In this document: positions 1-14,141 of the stretch, piece by piece
Numbering within the stretch: the first letter of the stretch is position 1
How the letters are laid out: the number at the start of each line of letters is the position of its first letter
Assembly: GCA_024305405.1 (NCBI GenBank)
Contig: JAKNDB010000105.1
Span: 1 to 64,000, forward strand
DNA length: 64,000 nucleotides
Direction of reading: 5' to 3'
From: Dirofilaria immitis
Taxonomy: Eukaryota; Nematoda; Chromadorea; Rhabditida; Onchocercidae
The notes under the pieces: generated by a model
The model's input: the letters and a program-made list of their open reading frames with translations, nothing else
Database searches by the model: none
What the model was told of the DNA's origin: nothing
Program-made: the position numbers and the translations under genes

Positions 1-3000
1 GATTATTTCTTTCTCTTCCATTTTCTCAATCACTCTCATTTTGTCTTCAACAATTTCCTCTTCGGGCTTCATCGCATCTTCAACAATTTCTTTCCGAGGT
101 TCCTTCATCTTAGATTCTTTTAGTATTCGAACTGAAGCCTCCGATGATTCTGATATATAGCTCGAAATGGAAACATCAATAGCTTCATGCTCGAGATCTT
201 TTTCTAAATTCAAGATCATTTCATTCTTTTCCATTTTCTCGATCTCTCTCTTTTTGTCTTCAACAATTTCTACCCTGGGTTCCTCCATCTTTGCTTCCAT
301 AGATTGTACCATTTCAGTTCCTTTTGGTAATCGAATTGAAGTCTGCGATGATTCTGATATATAGCTCGAAATGGAAACATCAATAGCTTCATGCTCGAGA
401 TCTTTTCTAAATTCAAGATTATTTCTTTCTCTTCCATTTTCTCAATCACTCTCATTTTGTCTTCAACAATTTCCTCTTCGGGCTTCATCGCATCTTCAAC
501 AATTTCTTTCCGAGGTTCCTTCATCTTAGATTCTTTTAGTATTCGAACTGAAGCCTCCGATGATTCTGATATATAGCTCGAAATGGAAACATCAATAGCT
601 TCATGCTCGAGATCTTTTTCTAAATTCAAGATTATTTCTTTCTCTTCCATTTTCTCAATCACTCTCATTTTGTCTTCAACAATTTCCTCTTCGGGCTTCA
701 TCGCATCTTCAACAATTTCTTTCCGAGGTTCCTTCATCTTAGATTCTTTTAGTATTCGAACTGAAGCCTCCGATGATTCTGATATATAGCTCGAAATGGA
801 AACATCAATAGCTTCATGCTCGAGATCTTTTTCTAAATTCAAGATCATTTCATTCTTTTCCATTTTCTCGATCTCTCTCTTTTTGTCTTCAACAATTTCT
901 ACCCTGGGTTCCTCCATCTTTGCTTCCATAGGTTGTACCATTTCAGTTCCTTTTGGTAATCGAATTGAAGTCTGCGATGATTCTGATATATAGCTCGAAA
1001 TGGAAACATCAATAGCTTCATGCTCGAGATCTTTTTCTAAATTCAAGATTATTTCTTTCTCTTCCATTTTCTCAATCACTCTCATTTTGTCTTCAACAAT
1101 TTCCTCTTCGGGCTTCATCGCATCTTCAACAATTTCTTTCCGAGGTTCCTTCATCTTAGATTCTTTTAGTATTCGAACTGAAGCCTCCGATGATTCTGAT
1201 ATATAGCTCGAAATGGAAACATCAATAGCTTCATGCTCGAGATCTTTTCTAAATTCAAGATCATTTCATTCTTTTCCATTTTCTCGATCTCTCTCTTTTT
1301 GTCTTCAACAATTTCTACCCTGGGTTCCTCCATCTTTGCTTCCATAGATTGTACCATTTCAGTTCCTTTTGGTAATCGAATTGAAGTCTGCGATGATTCT
1401 GATATATAGCTCGAAATGGAAACATCAATAGCTTCATGCTCGAGATCTTTTTCTAAATTCAAGATCATTTCATTCTTTTCCATTTTCTCGATCTCTCTCT
1501 TTTGTCTTCAACAATTTCTACCCTGGGTTCCTCCATCTTTGCTTCCATAGGTTGTACCATTTCAGTTCCTTTTGGTAATCGAATTGAAGTCTGCGATGAT
1601 TCTGATATATAGCTCGAAATGGAAACATCAATAGCTTCATGCTCGAGATCTTTTCTAAATTCAAGATTATTTCTTTCTCTTCCATTTTCTCAATCACTCT
1701 CATTTTGTCTTCAACAATTTCCTCTTCGGGCTTCATCGCATCTTCAACAATTTCTTTCCGAGGTTCCTTCATCTTAGATTCTTTTAGTATTCGAACTGAA
1801 GCCTCCGATGATTCTGATATATAGCTCGAAATGGAAACATCAATAGCTTCATGCTCGAGATCTTTTTCTAAATTCAAGATCATTTCATTCTTTTCCATTT
1901 TCTCGATCTCTCTCTTTTGTCTTCAACAATTTCTACCCTGGGTTCCTCCATCTTTGCTTCCATAGATTGTACCATTTCAGTTCCTTTTGGTAATCGAATT
2001 GAAGTCTGCGATGATTCTGATATATAGCTCGAAATGGAAACATCAATAGCTTCATGCTCGAGATCTTTTTCTAAATTCAAGATTATTTCTTTCTCTTCCA
2101 TTTTCTCAATCACTCTCATTTTGTCTTCAACAATTTCCTCTTCGGGCTTCATCGCATCTTCAACAATTTCTTTCCGAGGTTCCTTCATCTTAGATTCTTT
2201 TAGTATTCGAACTGAAGCCTCCGATGATTCTGATATATAGCTCGAAATGGAAACATCAATAGCTTCATGCTCGAGATCTTTTTCTAAATTCAAGATCATT
2301 TCATTCTTTTCCATTTTCTCGATCTCTCTCTTTTGTCTTCAACAATTTCTACCCTGGGTTCCTCCATCTTTGCTTCCATAGGTTGTACCATTTCAGTTCC
2401 TTTTGGTAATCGAATTGAAGTCTGCGATGATTCTGATATATAGCTCGAAATGGAAACATCAATAGCTTCATGCTCGAGATCTTTTTCTAAATTCAAGATC
2501 ATTTCATTCTTTTCCATTTTCTCGATCTCTCTCTTTTGTCTTCAACAATTTCTACCCTGGGTTCCTCCATCTTTGCTTCCATAGATTGTACCATTTCAGT
2601 TCCTTTTGGTAATCGAATTGAAGTCTGCGATGATTCTGATATATAGCTCGAAATGGAAACATCAATAGCTTCATGCTCGAGATCTTTTTCTAAATTCAAG
2701 ATTATTTCTTTCTCTTCCATTTTCTCAATCACTCTCATTTTGTCTTCAACAATTTCCTCTTCGGGCTTCATCGCATCTTCAACAATTTCTTTCCGAGGTT
2801 CCTTCATCTTAGATTCTTTTAGTATTCGAACTGAAGCCTCCGATGATTCAGATATATAGCTCGAAATGGAAACATCAATAGCTTCATGCTCGAGATCTTT
2901 TTCTAAATTCAAGATTATTTCTTTCTCTTCCATTTTCTCAATCACTCTCATTTTGTCTTCAACAATTTCCTCTTCGGGCTTCATCGCATCTTCAACAATT

Positions 3001-6000
3001 TCTTTCCGAGGTTCCTTCATCTTAGATTCTTTTAGTATTCGAACTGAAGCCTCCGATGATTCTGATATATAGCTCGAAATGGAAACATCAATAGCTTCAT
3101 GCTCGAGATCTTTTTCTAAATTCAAGATCATTTCATTCTTTTCCATTTTCTCGATCTCTCTCTTTTTGTCTTCAACAATTTCTACCCTGGGTTCCTCCAT
3201 CTTTGCTTCCATAGATTGTACCATTTCAGTTCCTTTTGGTAATCGAATTGAAGTCTGCGATGATTCTGATATATAGCTCGAAATGGAAACATCAATAGCT
3301 TCATGCTCGAGATCTTTTTCTAAATTCAAGATTATTTCTTTCTCTTCCATTTTCTCAATCACTCTCATTTTGTCTTCAACAATTTCCTCTTCGGGCTTCA
3401 TCGCATCTTCAACAATTTCTTTCCGAGGTTCCTTCATCTTAGATTCTTTTAGTATTCGAACTGAAGCCTCCGATGATTCTGATATATAGCTCGAAATGGA
3501 AACATCAATAGCTTCATGCTCGAGATCTTTTTCTAAATTCAAGATCATTTCATTCTTTTCCATTTTCTCGATCTCTCTCTTTTTGTCTTCAACAATTTCT
3601 ACCCTGGGTTCCTCCATCTTTGCTTCCATAGATTGTACCATTTCAGTTCCTTTTGGTAATCGAATTGAAGTCTGCGATGATTCTGATATATAGCTCGAAA
3701 TGGAAACATCAATAGCTTCATGCTCGAGATCTTTTTCTAAATTCAAGATCATTTCATTCTTTTCCATTTTCTCGATCTCTCTCTTTTTGTCTTCAACAAT
3801 TTCTACCCTGGGTTCCTCCATCTTTGCTTCCATAGATTGTACCATTTCAGTTCCTTTTGGTAATCGAATTGAAGTCTGCGATGATTCTGATATATAGCTC
3901 GAAATGGAAACATCAATAGCTTCATGCTCGAGATCTTTTTCTAAATTCAAGATTATTTCTTTCTCTTCCATTTTCTCAATCACTCTCATTTTGTCTTCAA
4001 CAATTTCCTCTTCGGGCTTCATCGCATCTTCAACAATTTCTTTCCGAGGTTCCTTCATCTTAGATTCTTTTAGTATTCGAACTGAAGCCTCCGATGATTC
4101 TGATATATAGCTCGAAATGGAAACATCAATAGCTTCATGCTCGAGATCTTTTTCTAAATTCAAGATCATTTCATTCTTTTCCATTTTCTCGATCTCTCTT
4201 TTTTGTCTTCAACAATTTCTACCCTGGGTTCCTCCATCTTTGCTTCCATAGGTTGTACCATTTCAGTTCCTTTTGGTAATCGAATTGAAGTCTGCGATGA
4301 TTCTGATATATAGCTCGAAATGGAAACATCAATAGCTTCATGCTCGAGATCTTTTTCTAAATTCAAGATCATTTCATTCTTTTCCATTTTCTCGATCTCT
4401 CTCTTTTGTCTTCAACAATTTCTACCCTGGGTTCCTCCATCTTTGCTTCCATAGATTGTACCATTTCAGTTCCTTTTGGTAATCGAATTGAAGTCTGCGA
4501 TGATTCTGATATATAGCTCGAAATGGAAACATCAATAGCTTCATGCTCGAGATCTTTTCTAAATTCAAGATTATTTCTTTCTCTTCCATTTTCTCAATCA
4601 CTCTCATTTTGTCTTCAACAATTTCCTCTTCGGGCTTCATCGCATCTTCAACAATTTCTTTCCGAGGTTCCTTCATCTTAGATTCTTTTAGTATTCGAAC
4701 TGAAGCCTCCGATGATTCTGATATATAGCTCGAAATGGAAACATCAATAGCTTCATGCTCGAGATCTTTTTCTAAATTCAAGATCATTTCATTCTTTTCC
4801 ATTTTCTCGATCTCTCTCTTTTGTCTTCAACAATTTCTACCCTGGGTTCCTCCATCTTTGCTTCCATAGGTTGTACCATTTCAGTTCCTTTTGGTAATCG
4901 AATTGAAGTCTGCGATGATTCTGATATATAGCTCGAAATGGAAACATCAATAGCTTCATGCTCGAGATCGTTTTCTAAATTCAAGATCATTTCATTCTTT
5001 TCCATTTTCTCGATCTCTCTCTTTTGTCTTCAACAATTTCTACCCTGGGTTCCTCCATCTTTGCTTCCATAGATTGTACCATTTCAGTTCCTTTTGGTAA
5101 TCGAATTGAAGTCTGCGATGATTCTGATATATAGCTCGAAATGGAAACATCAATAGCTTCATGCTCGAGATCTTTTTCTAAATTCAAGATTATTTCTTTC
5201 TCTTCCATTTTCTCAATCACTCTCATTTTGTCTTCAACAATTTCCTCTTCGGGCTTCATCGCATCTTCAACAATTTCTTTCCGAGGTTCCTTCATCTTAG
5301 ATTCCTTTTAGTATTCGAACTGAAGTCTGCGATGATTCTGATATATAGCTCGAAATGGAAACATCAATAGCTTCATGCTCGAGATCTTTTTCTAAATTCA
5401 AGATTATTTCTTTCTCTTCCATTTTCTCAATCACTCTCATTTTGTCTTCAACAATTTCCTCTTCGGGCTTCATCGCATCTTCAACAATTTCTTTCCGAGG
5501 TTCCTTCATCTTAGATTCTTTTAGTATTCGAACTGAAGCCTCCGATGATTCTGATATATAGCTCGAAATGGAAACATCAATAGCTTCATGCTCGAGATCT
5601 TTTTCTAAATTCAAGATCATTTCATTCTTTTCCATTTTCTCGATCTCTCTCTTTTTGTCTTCAACAATTTCTACCCTGGGTTCCTCCATCTTTGCTTCCA
5701 TAGATTGTACCATTTCAGTTCCTTTTGGTAATCGAATTGAAGTCTGCGATGATTCTGATATATAGCTCGAAATGGAAACATCAATAGCTTCATGCTCGAG
5801 ATCTTTTTCTAAATTCAAGATCATTTCATTCTTTTCCATTTTCTCGATCTCTCTCTTTTTGTCTTCAACAATTTCTACCCTGGGTTCCTCCATCTTTGCT
5901 TCCATAGATTGTACCATTTCAGTTCCTTTTGGTAATCGAATTGAAGTCTGCGATGATTCTGATATATAGCTCGAAATGGAAACATCAATAGCTTCATGCT

Positions 6001-9000
6001 CGAGATCTTTTTCTAAATTCAAGATTATTTCTTTCTCTTCCATTTTCTCAATCACTCTCATTTTGTCTTCAACAATTTCCTCTTCGGGCTTCATCGCATC
6101 TTCAACAATTTCTTTCCGAGGTTCCTTCATCTTAGATTCTTTTAGTATTCGAACTGAAGCCTCCGATGATTCTGATATATAGCTCGAAATGGAAACATCA
6201 ATAGCTTCATGCTCGAGATCTTTTTCTAAATTCAAGATCATTTCATTCTTTTCCATTTTCTCGATCTCTCTCTTTTGTCTTCAACAATTTCTACCCTGGG
6301 TTCCTCCATCTTTGCTTCCATAGGTTGTACCATTTCAGTTCCTTTTGGTAATCGAATTGAAGTCTGCGATGATTCTGATATATAGCTCGAAATGGAAACA
6401 TCAATAGCTTCATGCTCGAGATCTTTTCTAAATTCAAGATTATTTCTTTCTCTTCCATTTTCTCAATCACTCTCTTTTGTCTTCAACAATTTCTACCTCT
6501 GGGCTTCATCGCATCTTCAACAATTTCTTCCGAGGTTCCTTCATCTCAGATTCCTTTTAGTATTCGAACTGAAGCCTCCGATGATTCTGATATATAGCTC
6601 GAAATGGAAACATCAATAGCTTCATGCTCGAGATCTTTTTCTAAATTCAAGATCATTTCATTCTTTTCCATTTTCTCGATCTCTCATTTTGTCTTCAACA
6701 ATTTCTACCCTGGGTTCCTCCATCTTTGCTTCCATAGGTTGTACCATTTCAGTTCCTTTTGGTAATCGAATTGAAGTCTGCGATGATTCTGATATATAGC
6801 TCGAAATGGAAACATCAATAGCTTCATGCTCGAGATCTTTTTCTAAATTCAAGATCATTTCATTCTTTTCCATTTTCTCGATCTCTCTCTTTTGTCTTCA
6901 ACAATTTCTACCCTGGGTTCCTCCATCTTTGCTTCCATAGATTGTACCATTTCAGTTCCTTTTGGTAATCGAATTGAAGTCTGCGATGATTCTGATATAT
7001 AGCTCGAAATGGAAACATCAATAGCTTCATGCTCGAGATCTTTTTCTAAATTCAAGATCATTTCATTCTTTTCCATTTTCTCGATCTCTCTCTTTTTGTC
7101 TTCAACAATTTCTACCCTGGGTTCCTCCATCTTTGCTTCCATAGATTGTACCATTTCAGTTCCTTTTGGTAATCGAATTGAAGTCTGCGATGATTCTGAT
7201 ATATAGCTCGAAATGGAAACATCAATAGCTTCATGCTCGAGATCTTTTTCTAAATTCAAGATTATTTCTTTCTCTTCCATTTTCTCAATCACTCTCATTT
7301 TGTCTTCAACAATTTCCTCTTCGGGCTTCATCGCATCTTCAACAATTTCTTTCCGAGGTTCCTTCATCTTAGATTCTTTTAGTATTCGAACTGAAGCCTC
7401 CGATGATTCTGATATATAGCTCGAAATGGAAACATCAATAGCTTCATGCTCGAGATCTTTTTCTAAATTCAAGATCATTTCATTCTTTTCCATTTTCTCG
7501 ATCTCTCTCTTTTTGTCTTCAACAATTTCTACCCTGGGTTCCTCCATCTTTGCTTCCATAGATTGTACCATTTCAGTTCCTTTTGGTAATCGAATTGAAG
7601 TCTGCGATGATTCTGATATATAGCTCGAAATGGAAACATCAATAGCTTCATGCTCGAGATCTTTTTCTAAATTCAAGATCATTTCATTCTCTTCCATTTT
7701 CTCAATCACTCTCATTTTGTCTTCAACAATTTCTACCCTGGGCTTCATCCATCTTTTCTTTCCTAGGTTCGTACCATTTCAGTTCCTTTTGGTAATCGAA
7801 TTGAAGTCTGCGATGATTCTGATATATAGCTCGAAATGGAAACATCAATAGCTTCATGCTCGAGATCTTTTTCTAAATTCAAGATTATTTCTTTCTCTTC
7901 CATTTTCTCAATCACTCTCATTTTGTCTTCAACAATTTCCTCTTCGGGCTTCATCGCATCTTCAACAATTTCTTTCCGAGGTTCCTTCATCTTAGATTCT
8001 TTTAGTATTCGAACTGAAGCCTCCGATGATTCTGATATATAGCTCGAAATGGAAACATCAATAGCTTCATGCTCGAGATCTTTTCTAAATTCAAGATCAT
8101 TTCATTCTTTTCCATTTTCTCGATCTCTCTCTTTTGTCTTCAACAATTTCTACCCTGGGTTCCTCCATCTTTGCTTCCATAGATTGTACCATTTCAGTTC
8201 CTTTTGGTAATCGAATTGAAGTCTGCGATGATTCTGATATATAGCTCGAAATGGAAACATCAATAGCTTCATGCTCGAGATCTTTTTCTAAATTCAAGAT
8301 CATTTCATTCTTTTCCATTTTCTCGATCTCTCTCTTTTTGTCTTCAACAATTTCTACCCTGGGTTCCTCCATCTTTGCTTCCATAGGTTGTACCATTTCA
8401 GTTCCTTTTGGTAATCGAATTGAAGTCTGCGATGATTCTGATATATAGCTCGAAATGGAAACATCAATAGCTTCATGCTCGAGATCTTTTCTAAATTCAA
8501 GATTATTTCTTTCTCTTCCATTTTCTCAATCACTCTCATTTTGTCTTCAACAATTTCCTCTTCGGGCTTCATCGCATCTTCAACAATTTCTTTCCGAGGT
8601 TCCTTCATCTTAGATTCTTTAGTATTCGAACTGAAGCCTGCGATGATTCTGATATATAGCTCGAAATGGAAACATCAATAGCTTCATGCTCGAGATCTTT
8701 TTCTAAATTCAAGATCATTTCATTCTTTTCCATTTTCTCGATCATCTCTCTTTTTGTCTTCAACAATTTCTACCCTGGGTTCCTCCATCTTTGCTTCCAT
8801 AGGTTGTACCATTTCAGTTCCTTTTGGTAATCGAATTGAAGTCTGCGATGATTCTGATATATAGCTCGAAATGGAAACATCAATAGCTTCATGCTCGAGA
8901 TCTTTTTCTAAATTCAAGATTATTTCTTTCTCTTCCATTTTCTCAATCACTCTCATTTTGTCTTCAACAATTTCCTCTTCGGGCTTCATCGCATCTTCAA

Positions 9001-12000
9001 CAATTTCTTTCCGAGGTTCCTTCATCTTAGATTCTTTTAGTATTCGAACTGAAGCCTCCGATGATTCTGATATATAGCCTCGAAATGGAAACATCAATAG
9101 CTTCATGCTCGAGATCTTTTTCTAAATTCAAGATCATTTCATTCTTTTCCATTTTCTCGATCTCTCTCTTTTTGTCTTCAACAATTTCTACCCTGGGTTC
9201 CTCCATCTTTGCTTCCATAGATTGTACCATTTCAGTTCCTTTTGGTAATCGAATTGAAGTCTGCGATGATTCTGATATATAGCTCGAAATGGAAACATCA
9301 ATAGCTTCATGCTCGAGATCTTTTTCTAAATTCAAGATCATTTCATTCTTTTCCATTTTCTCGATCTCTTCATTTTGTCTTCAACAATTTCTACCCTGGG
9401 TTCCTCCATCTTTGCTTCCATAGATTGTACCATTTCAGTTCCTTTTGGTAATCGAATTGAAGTCTGCGATGATTCTGATATATAGCTCGAAATGGAAACA
9501 TCAATAGCTTCATGCTCGAGATCTTTTTCTAAATTCAAGATTATTTCTTTCTCTTCCATTTTCTCAATCACTCTCATTTTGTCTTCAACAATTTCCTCTT
9601 CGGGCTTCATCGCATCTTCAACAATTTCTTTCCGAGGTTCCTTCATCTTAGATTCTTTTAGTATTCGAACTGAAGCCTCCGATGATTCTGATATATAGCT
9701 CGAAATGGAAACATCAATAGCTTCATGCTCGAGATCTTTTTCTAAATTCAAGATCATTTCATTCTTTTCCATTTTCTCGATCTCTCTCTTTTTGTCTTCA
9801 ACAATTTCTACCCTGGGTTCCTCCATCTTTGCTTCCATAGATTGTACCATTTCAGTTCCTTTTGGTAATCGAATTGAAGTCTGCGATGATTCTGATATAT
9901 AGCTCGAAATGGAAACATCAATAGCTTCATGCTCGAGATCTTTTTCTAAATTCAAGATCATTTCATTCTTTTCCATTTTCTCGATCTCTCTCTTTTTGTC
10001 TTCAACAATTTCTACCCTGGGTTCCTCCATCTTTGCTTCCATAGGTTGTACCATTTCAGTTCCTTTTGGTAATCGAATTGAAGTCTGCGATGATTCTGAT
10101 ATATAGCTCGAAATGGAAACATCAATAGCTTCATGCTCGAGATCTTTTTCTAAATTCAAGATTATTTCTTTCTCTTCCATTTTCTCAATCACTCTCATTT
10201 TGTCTTCAACAATTTCCTCTTCGGGCTTCATCGCATCTTCAACAATTTCTTTCCGAGGTTCCTTCATCTTAGATTCTTTTAGTATTCGAACTGAAGCCTC
10301 CGATGATTCTGATATATAGCTCGAAATGGAAACATCAATAGCTTCATGCTCGAGATCTTTTTCTAAATTCAAGATCATTTCATTCTTTTCCATTTTCTCG
10401 ATCTCTCTCTTTTGTCTTCAACAATTTCTACCCTGGGTTCCTCCATCTTTGCTTCCATAGATTGTACCATTTCAGTTCCTTTTGGTAATCGAATTGAAGT
10501 CTGCGATGATTCTGATATATAGCTCGAAATGGAAACATCAATAGCTTCATGCTCGAGATCTTTTTCTAAATTCAAGATTATTTCTTTCTCTTCCATTTTC
10601 TCAATCACTCTCATTTTGTCTTCAACAATTTCCTCTTCGGGCTTCATCGCATCTTCAACAATTTCTTTCCGAGGTTCCTTCATCTTAGATTCTTTTAGTA
10701 TTCGAACTGAAGCCTCCGATGATTCTGATATATAGCTCGAAATGGAAACATCAATAGCTTCATGCTCGAGATCTTTTTCTAAATTCAAGATCATTTCATT
10801 CTTTTCCATTTTCTCGATCTCTCTCTTTTGTCTTCAACAATTTCTACCCTGGGTTCCTCCATCTTTGCTTCCATAGATTGTACCATTTCAGTTCCTTTTG
10901 GTAATCGAATTGAAGTCTGCGATGATTCTGATATATAGCTCGAAATGGAAACATCAATAGCTTCATGCTCGAGATCTTTTTCTAAATTCAAGATTATTTC
11001 TTTCTCTTCCATTTTCTCAATCACTCTCATTTTGTCTTCAACAATTTCCTCTTCGGGCTTCATCGCATCTTCAACAATTTCTTTCCGAGGTTCCTTCATC
11101 TTAGATTCCTTTTGGTAATCGAATTGAAGTCTGCGATGATTCTGATATATAGCTCGAAATGGAAACATCAATAGCTTCATGCTCGAGATCTTTTTCTAAA
11201 TTCAAGATTATTTCTTTCTCTTCCATTTTCTCAATCACTCTCATTTTGTCTTCAACAATTTCCTCTTCGGGCTTCATCGCATCTTCAACAATTTCTTTCC
11301 GAGGTTCCTTCATCTTAGATTCTTTTAGTATTCGAACTGAAGCCTCCGATGATTCTGATATATAGCTCGAAATGGAAACATCAATAGCTTCATGCTCGAG
11401 ATCTTTTCTAAATTCAAGATCATTTCATTCTTTTCCATTTTCTCGATCTCTCTCTTTTTGTCTTCAACAATTTCTACCCTGGGTTCCTCCATCTTTGCTT
11501 CCATAGATTGTACCATTTCAGTTCCTTTTGGTAATCGAATTGAAGTCTGCGATGATTCTGATATATAGCTCGAAATGGAAACATCAATAGCTTCATGCTC
11601 GAGATCTTTTTCTAAATTCAAGATCATTTCATTCTTTTCCATTTTCTCGATCTCTCTCTTTTTGTCTTCAACAATTTCTACCCTGGGTTCCTCCATCTTT
11701 GCTTCCATAGATTGTACCATTTCAGTTCCTTTTGGTAATCGAATTGAAGTCTGCGATGATTCTGATATATAGCTCGAAATGGAAACATCAATAGCTTCAT
11801 GCTCGAGATCTTTTTCTAAATTCAAGATTATTTCTTTCTCTTCCATTTTCTCAATCACTCTCATTTTGTCTTCAACAATTTCCTCTTCGGGCTTCATCGC
11901 ATCTTCAACAATTTCTTTCCGAGGTTCCTTCATCTTAGATTCTTTTAGTATTCGAACTGAAGCCTCCGATGATTCTGATATATAGCTCGAAATGGAAACA

Positions 12001-14141
12001 TCAATAGCTTCATGCTCGAGATCTTTTTCTAAATTCAAGATCATTTCATTCTTTTCCATTTTCTCGATCTCTCTCTTTTTGTCTTCAACAATTTCTACCC
12101 TGGGTTCCTCCATCTTTGCTTCCATAGATTGTACCATTTCAGTTCCTTTTGGTAATCGAATTGAAGTCTGCGATGATTCTGATATATAGCTCGAAATGGA
12201 AACATCAATAGCTTCATGCTCGAGATCTTTTTCTAAATTCAAGATCATTTCATTCTTTTCCATTTTCTCGATCTCTCTCTTTTGTCTTCAACAATTTCTA
12301 CCCTGGGTTCCTCCATCTTTGCTTCCATAGGTTGTACCATTTCAGTTCCTTTTGGTAATCGAATTGAAGTCTGCGATGATTCTGATATATAGCTCGAAAT
12401 GGAAACATCAATAGCTTCATGCTCGAGATCTTTTTCTAAATTCAAGATTATTTCTTTCTCTTCCATTTTCTCAATCACTCTCATTTTGTCTTCAACAATT
12501 TCTACCCTGGGCTTCCTCGCATCTTTGACTTTCCATCAGGTTCGTACCATCTCAGATTCCTTTTGGTAATCGAATTGAAGTCTGCGATGATTCTGATATA
12601 TAGCTCGAAATGGAAACATCAATAGCTTCATGCTCGAGATCTTTTTCTAAATTCAAGATTATTTCTTTCTCTTCCATTTTCTCAATCACTCTCATTTTGT
12701 CTTCAACAATTTCCTACTTCGGGCTTCATCGCATCTTCAACAATTTCTTCCGAGGTTCCTCCATCTTCAGATTCTTTTAGTATATCGAACTGAAGCCTGC
12801 GATGATTCTGATATATAGCTCGAAATGGAAACATCAATAGCTTCATGCTCGAGATCTTTTTCTAAATTCAAGATTATTTCTTTCTCTTCCATTTTCTCAA
12901 TCACTCTCATTTTGTCTTCAACAATTTCCTCTTCGGGCTTCATCGCATCTTCAACAATTTCTTTCCGAGGTTCCTTCATCTTAGATTCTTTTAGTATTCG
13001 AACTGAAGCCTCCGATGATTCTGATATATAGCTCGAAATGGAAACATCAATAGCTTCATGCTCGAGATCTTTTCTAAATTCAAGATCATTTCATTCTTTT
13101 CCATTTTCTCGATCTCTCTCTTTTTGTCTTCAACAATTTCTACCCTGGGTTCCTCCATCTTTGCTTCCATAGGTTGTACCATTTCAGTTCCTTTTGGTAA
13201 TCGAATTGAAGTCTGCGATGATTCTGATATATAGCTCGAAATGGAAACATCAATAGCTTCATGCTCGAGATCTTTTTCTAAATTCAAGATCATTTCATTC
13301 TTTTCCATTTTCTCGATCTCTCTCTTTTGTCTTCAACAATTTCTACCCTGGGTTCCTCCATCTTTGCTTCCATAGATTGTACCATTTCAGTTCCTTTTGG
13401 TAATCGAATTGAAGTCTGCGATGATTCTGATATATAGCTCGAAATGGAAACATCAATAGCTTCATGCTCGAGATCTTTTCTAAATTCAAGATTATTTCTT
13501 TCTCTTCCATTTTCTCAATCACTCTCATTTTGTCTTCAACAATTTCCTCTTCGGGCTTCATCGCATCTTCAACAATTTCTTTCCGAGGTTCCTTCATCTT
13601 AGATTCTTTTAGTATTCGAACTGAAGCCTCCGATGATTCTGATATATAGCTCGAAATGGAAACATCAATAGCTTCATGCTCGAGATCTTTTTCTAAATTC
13701 AAGATCATTTCATTCTTTTCCATTTTCTCGATCTCTCTCTTTTGTCTTCAACAATTTCTACCCTGGGTTCCTCCATCTTTGCTTCCATAGGTTGTACCAT
13801 TTCAGTTCCTTTTGGTAATCGAATTGAAGTCTGCGATGATTCTGATATATAGCTCGAAATGGAAACATCAATAGCTTCATGCTCGAGATCTTTTTCTAAA
13901 TTCAAGATTATTTCTTTCTCTTCCATTTTCTCAATCACTCTCATTTTGTCTTCAACAATTTCCTCTTCGGGCTTCATCGCATCTTCAACAATTTCTTTCC
14001 GAGGTTCCTTCATCTTAGATTCTTTTAGTATTCGAACTGAAGCCTCCGATGATTCTGATATATAGCTCGAAATGGAAACATCAATAGCTTCATGCTCGAG
14101 ATCTTTTTCTAAATTCAAGATCATTTCATTCTTTTCCATTT
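1..14141 (-). CDS. Array-coding part of the giant exon: about 4,700 residues of 68/71-residue repeats
   Basis: Minus-strand frames through the array encode two alternating units. Unit A (71 residues) runs KDLEHEAIDVSISSYISESS, EASVRILKESKMKEPRKEIV, EDAMKPEEEIVEDKMRVIEK, MEEKEIILNLE. Unit B (68 residues) shares the first 20 residues, then QTSIRLPKGTEMVQ(S/P)MEAK, MEEPRVEIVEDKKREIEKME, KNEMILNLE. The longest clean frame is 2499-4184 (561 codons). Composition is very rich in E, K, I, V, M and S, with few aromatics and no Cys or Trp. A short beta-prone IDVSISSYIS stretch alternates with a long charged helical stretch. Canonical lengths (213 and 204 bases) are multiples of three, which is what coding selection predicts. 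About a third of the units carry a net loss of one or two bases. A spring-like role as in PEVK segments is inference. Confidence 0.7.
1..14141. repeat. Tandem array, 67 complete units of about 204 (B) or 213 (A) bp plus a partial unit at the left edge
   Basis: Unit boundaries can be followed by ATGGAAACATCAATAGCTTC on +, which recurs from 167 to 14072 at a mean spacing of 207.5 bases (68 occurrences). Two unit classes alternate, chiefly as A-B-B trimers (about 620 bp) and A-B dimers (about 417 bp). Copies of a class are almost identical, apart from an ATAG(A/G)TTG variation in B (Ser/Pro) and single-base T-run length changes. The array continues past the left edge, so its true size is unknown. 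Its right end at 14142 passes into a diverged copy. Confidence 0.97.

Noticed and set aside
1..14141. CRISPR-like appearance of regularly spaced repeats
   Set aside because: Units are 204/213 bp with no unique spacers, and the period is a multiple of three in frame with flanking eukaryotic exons.
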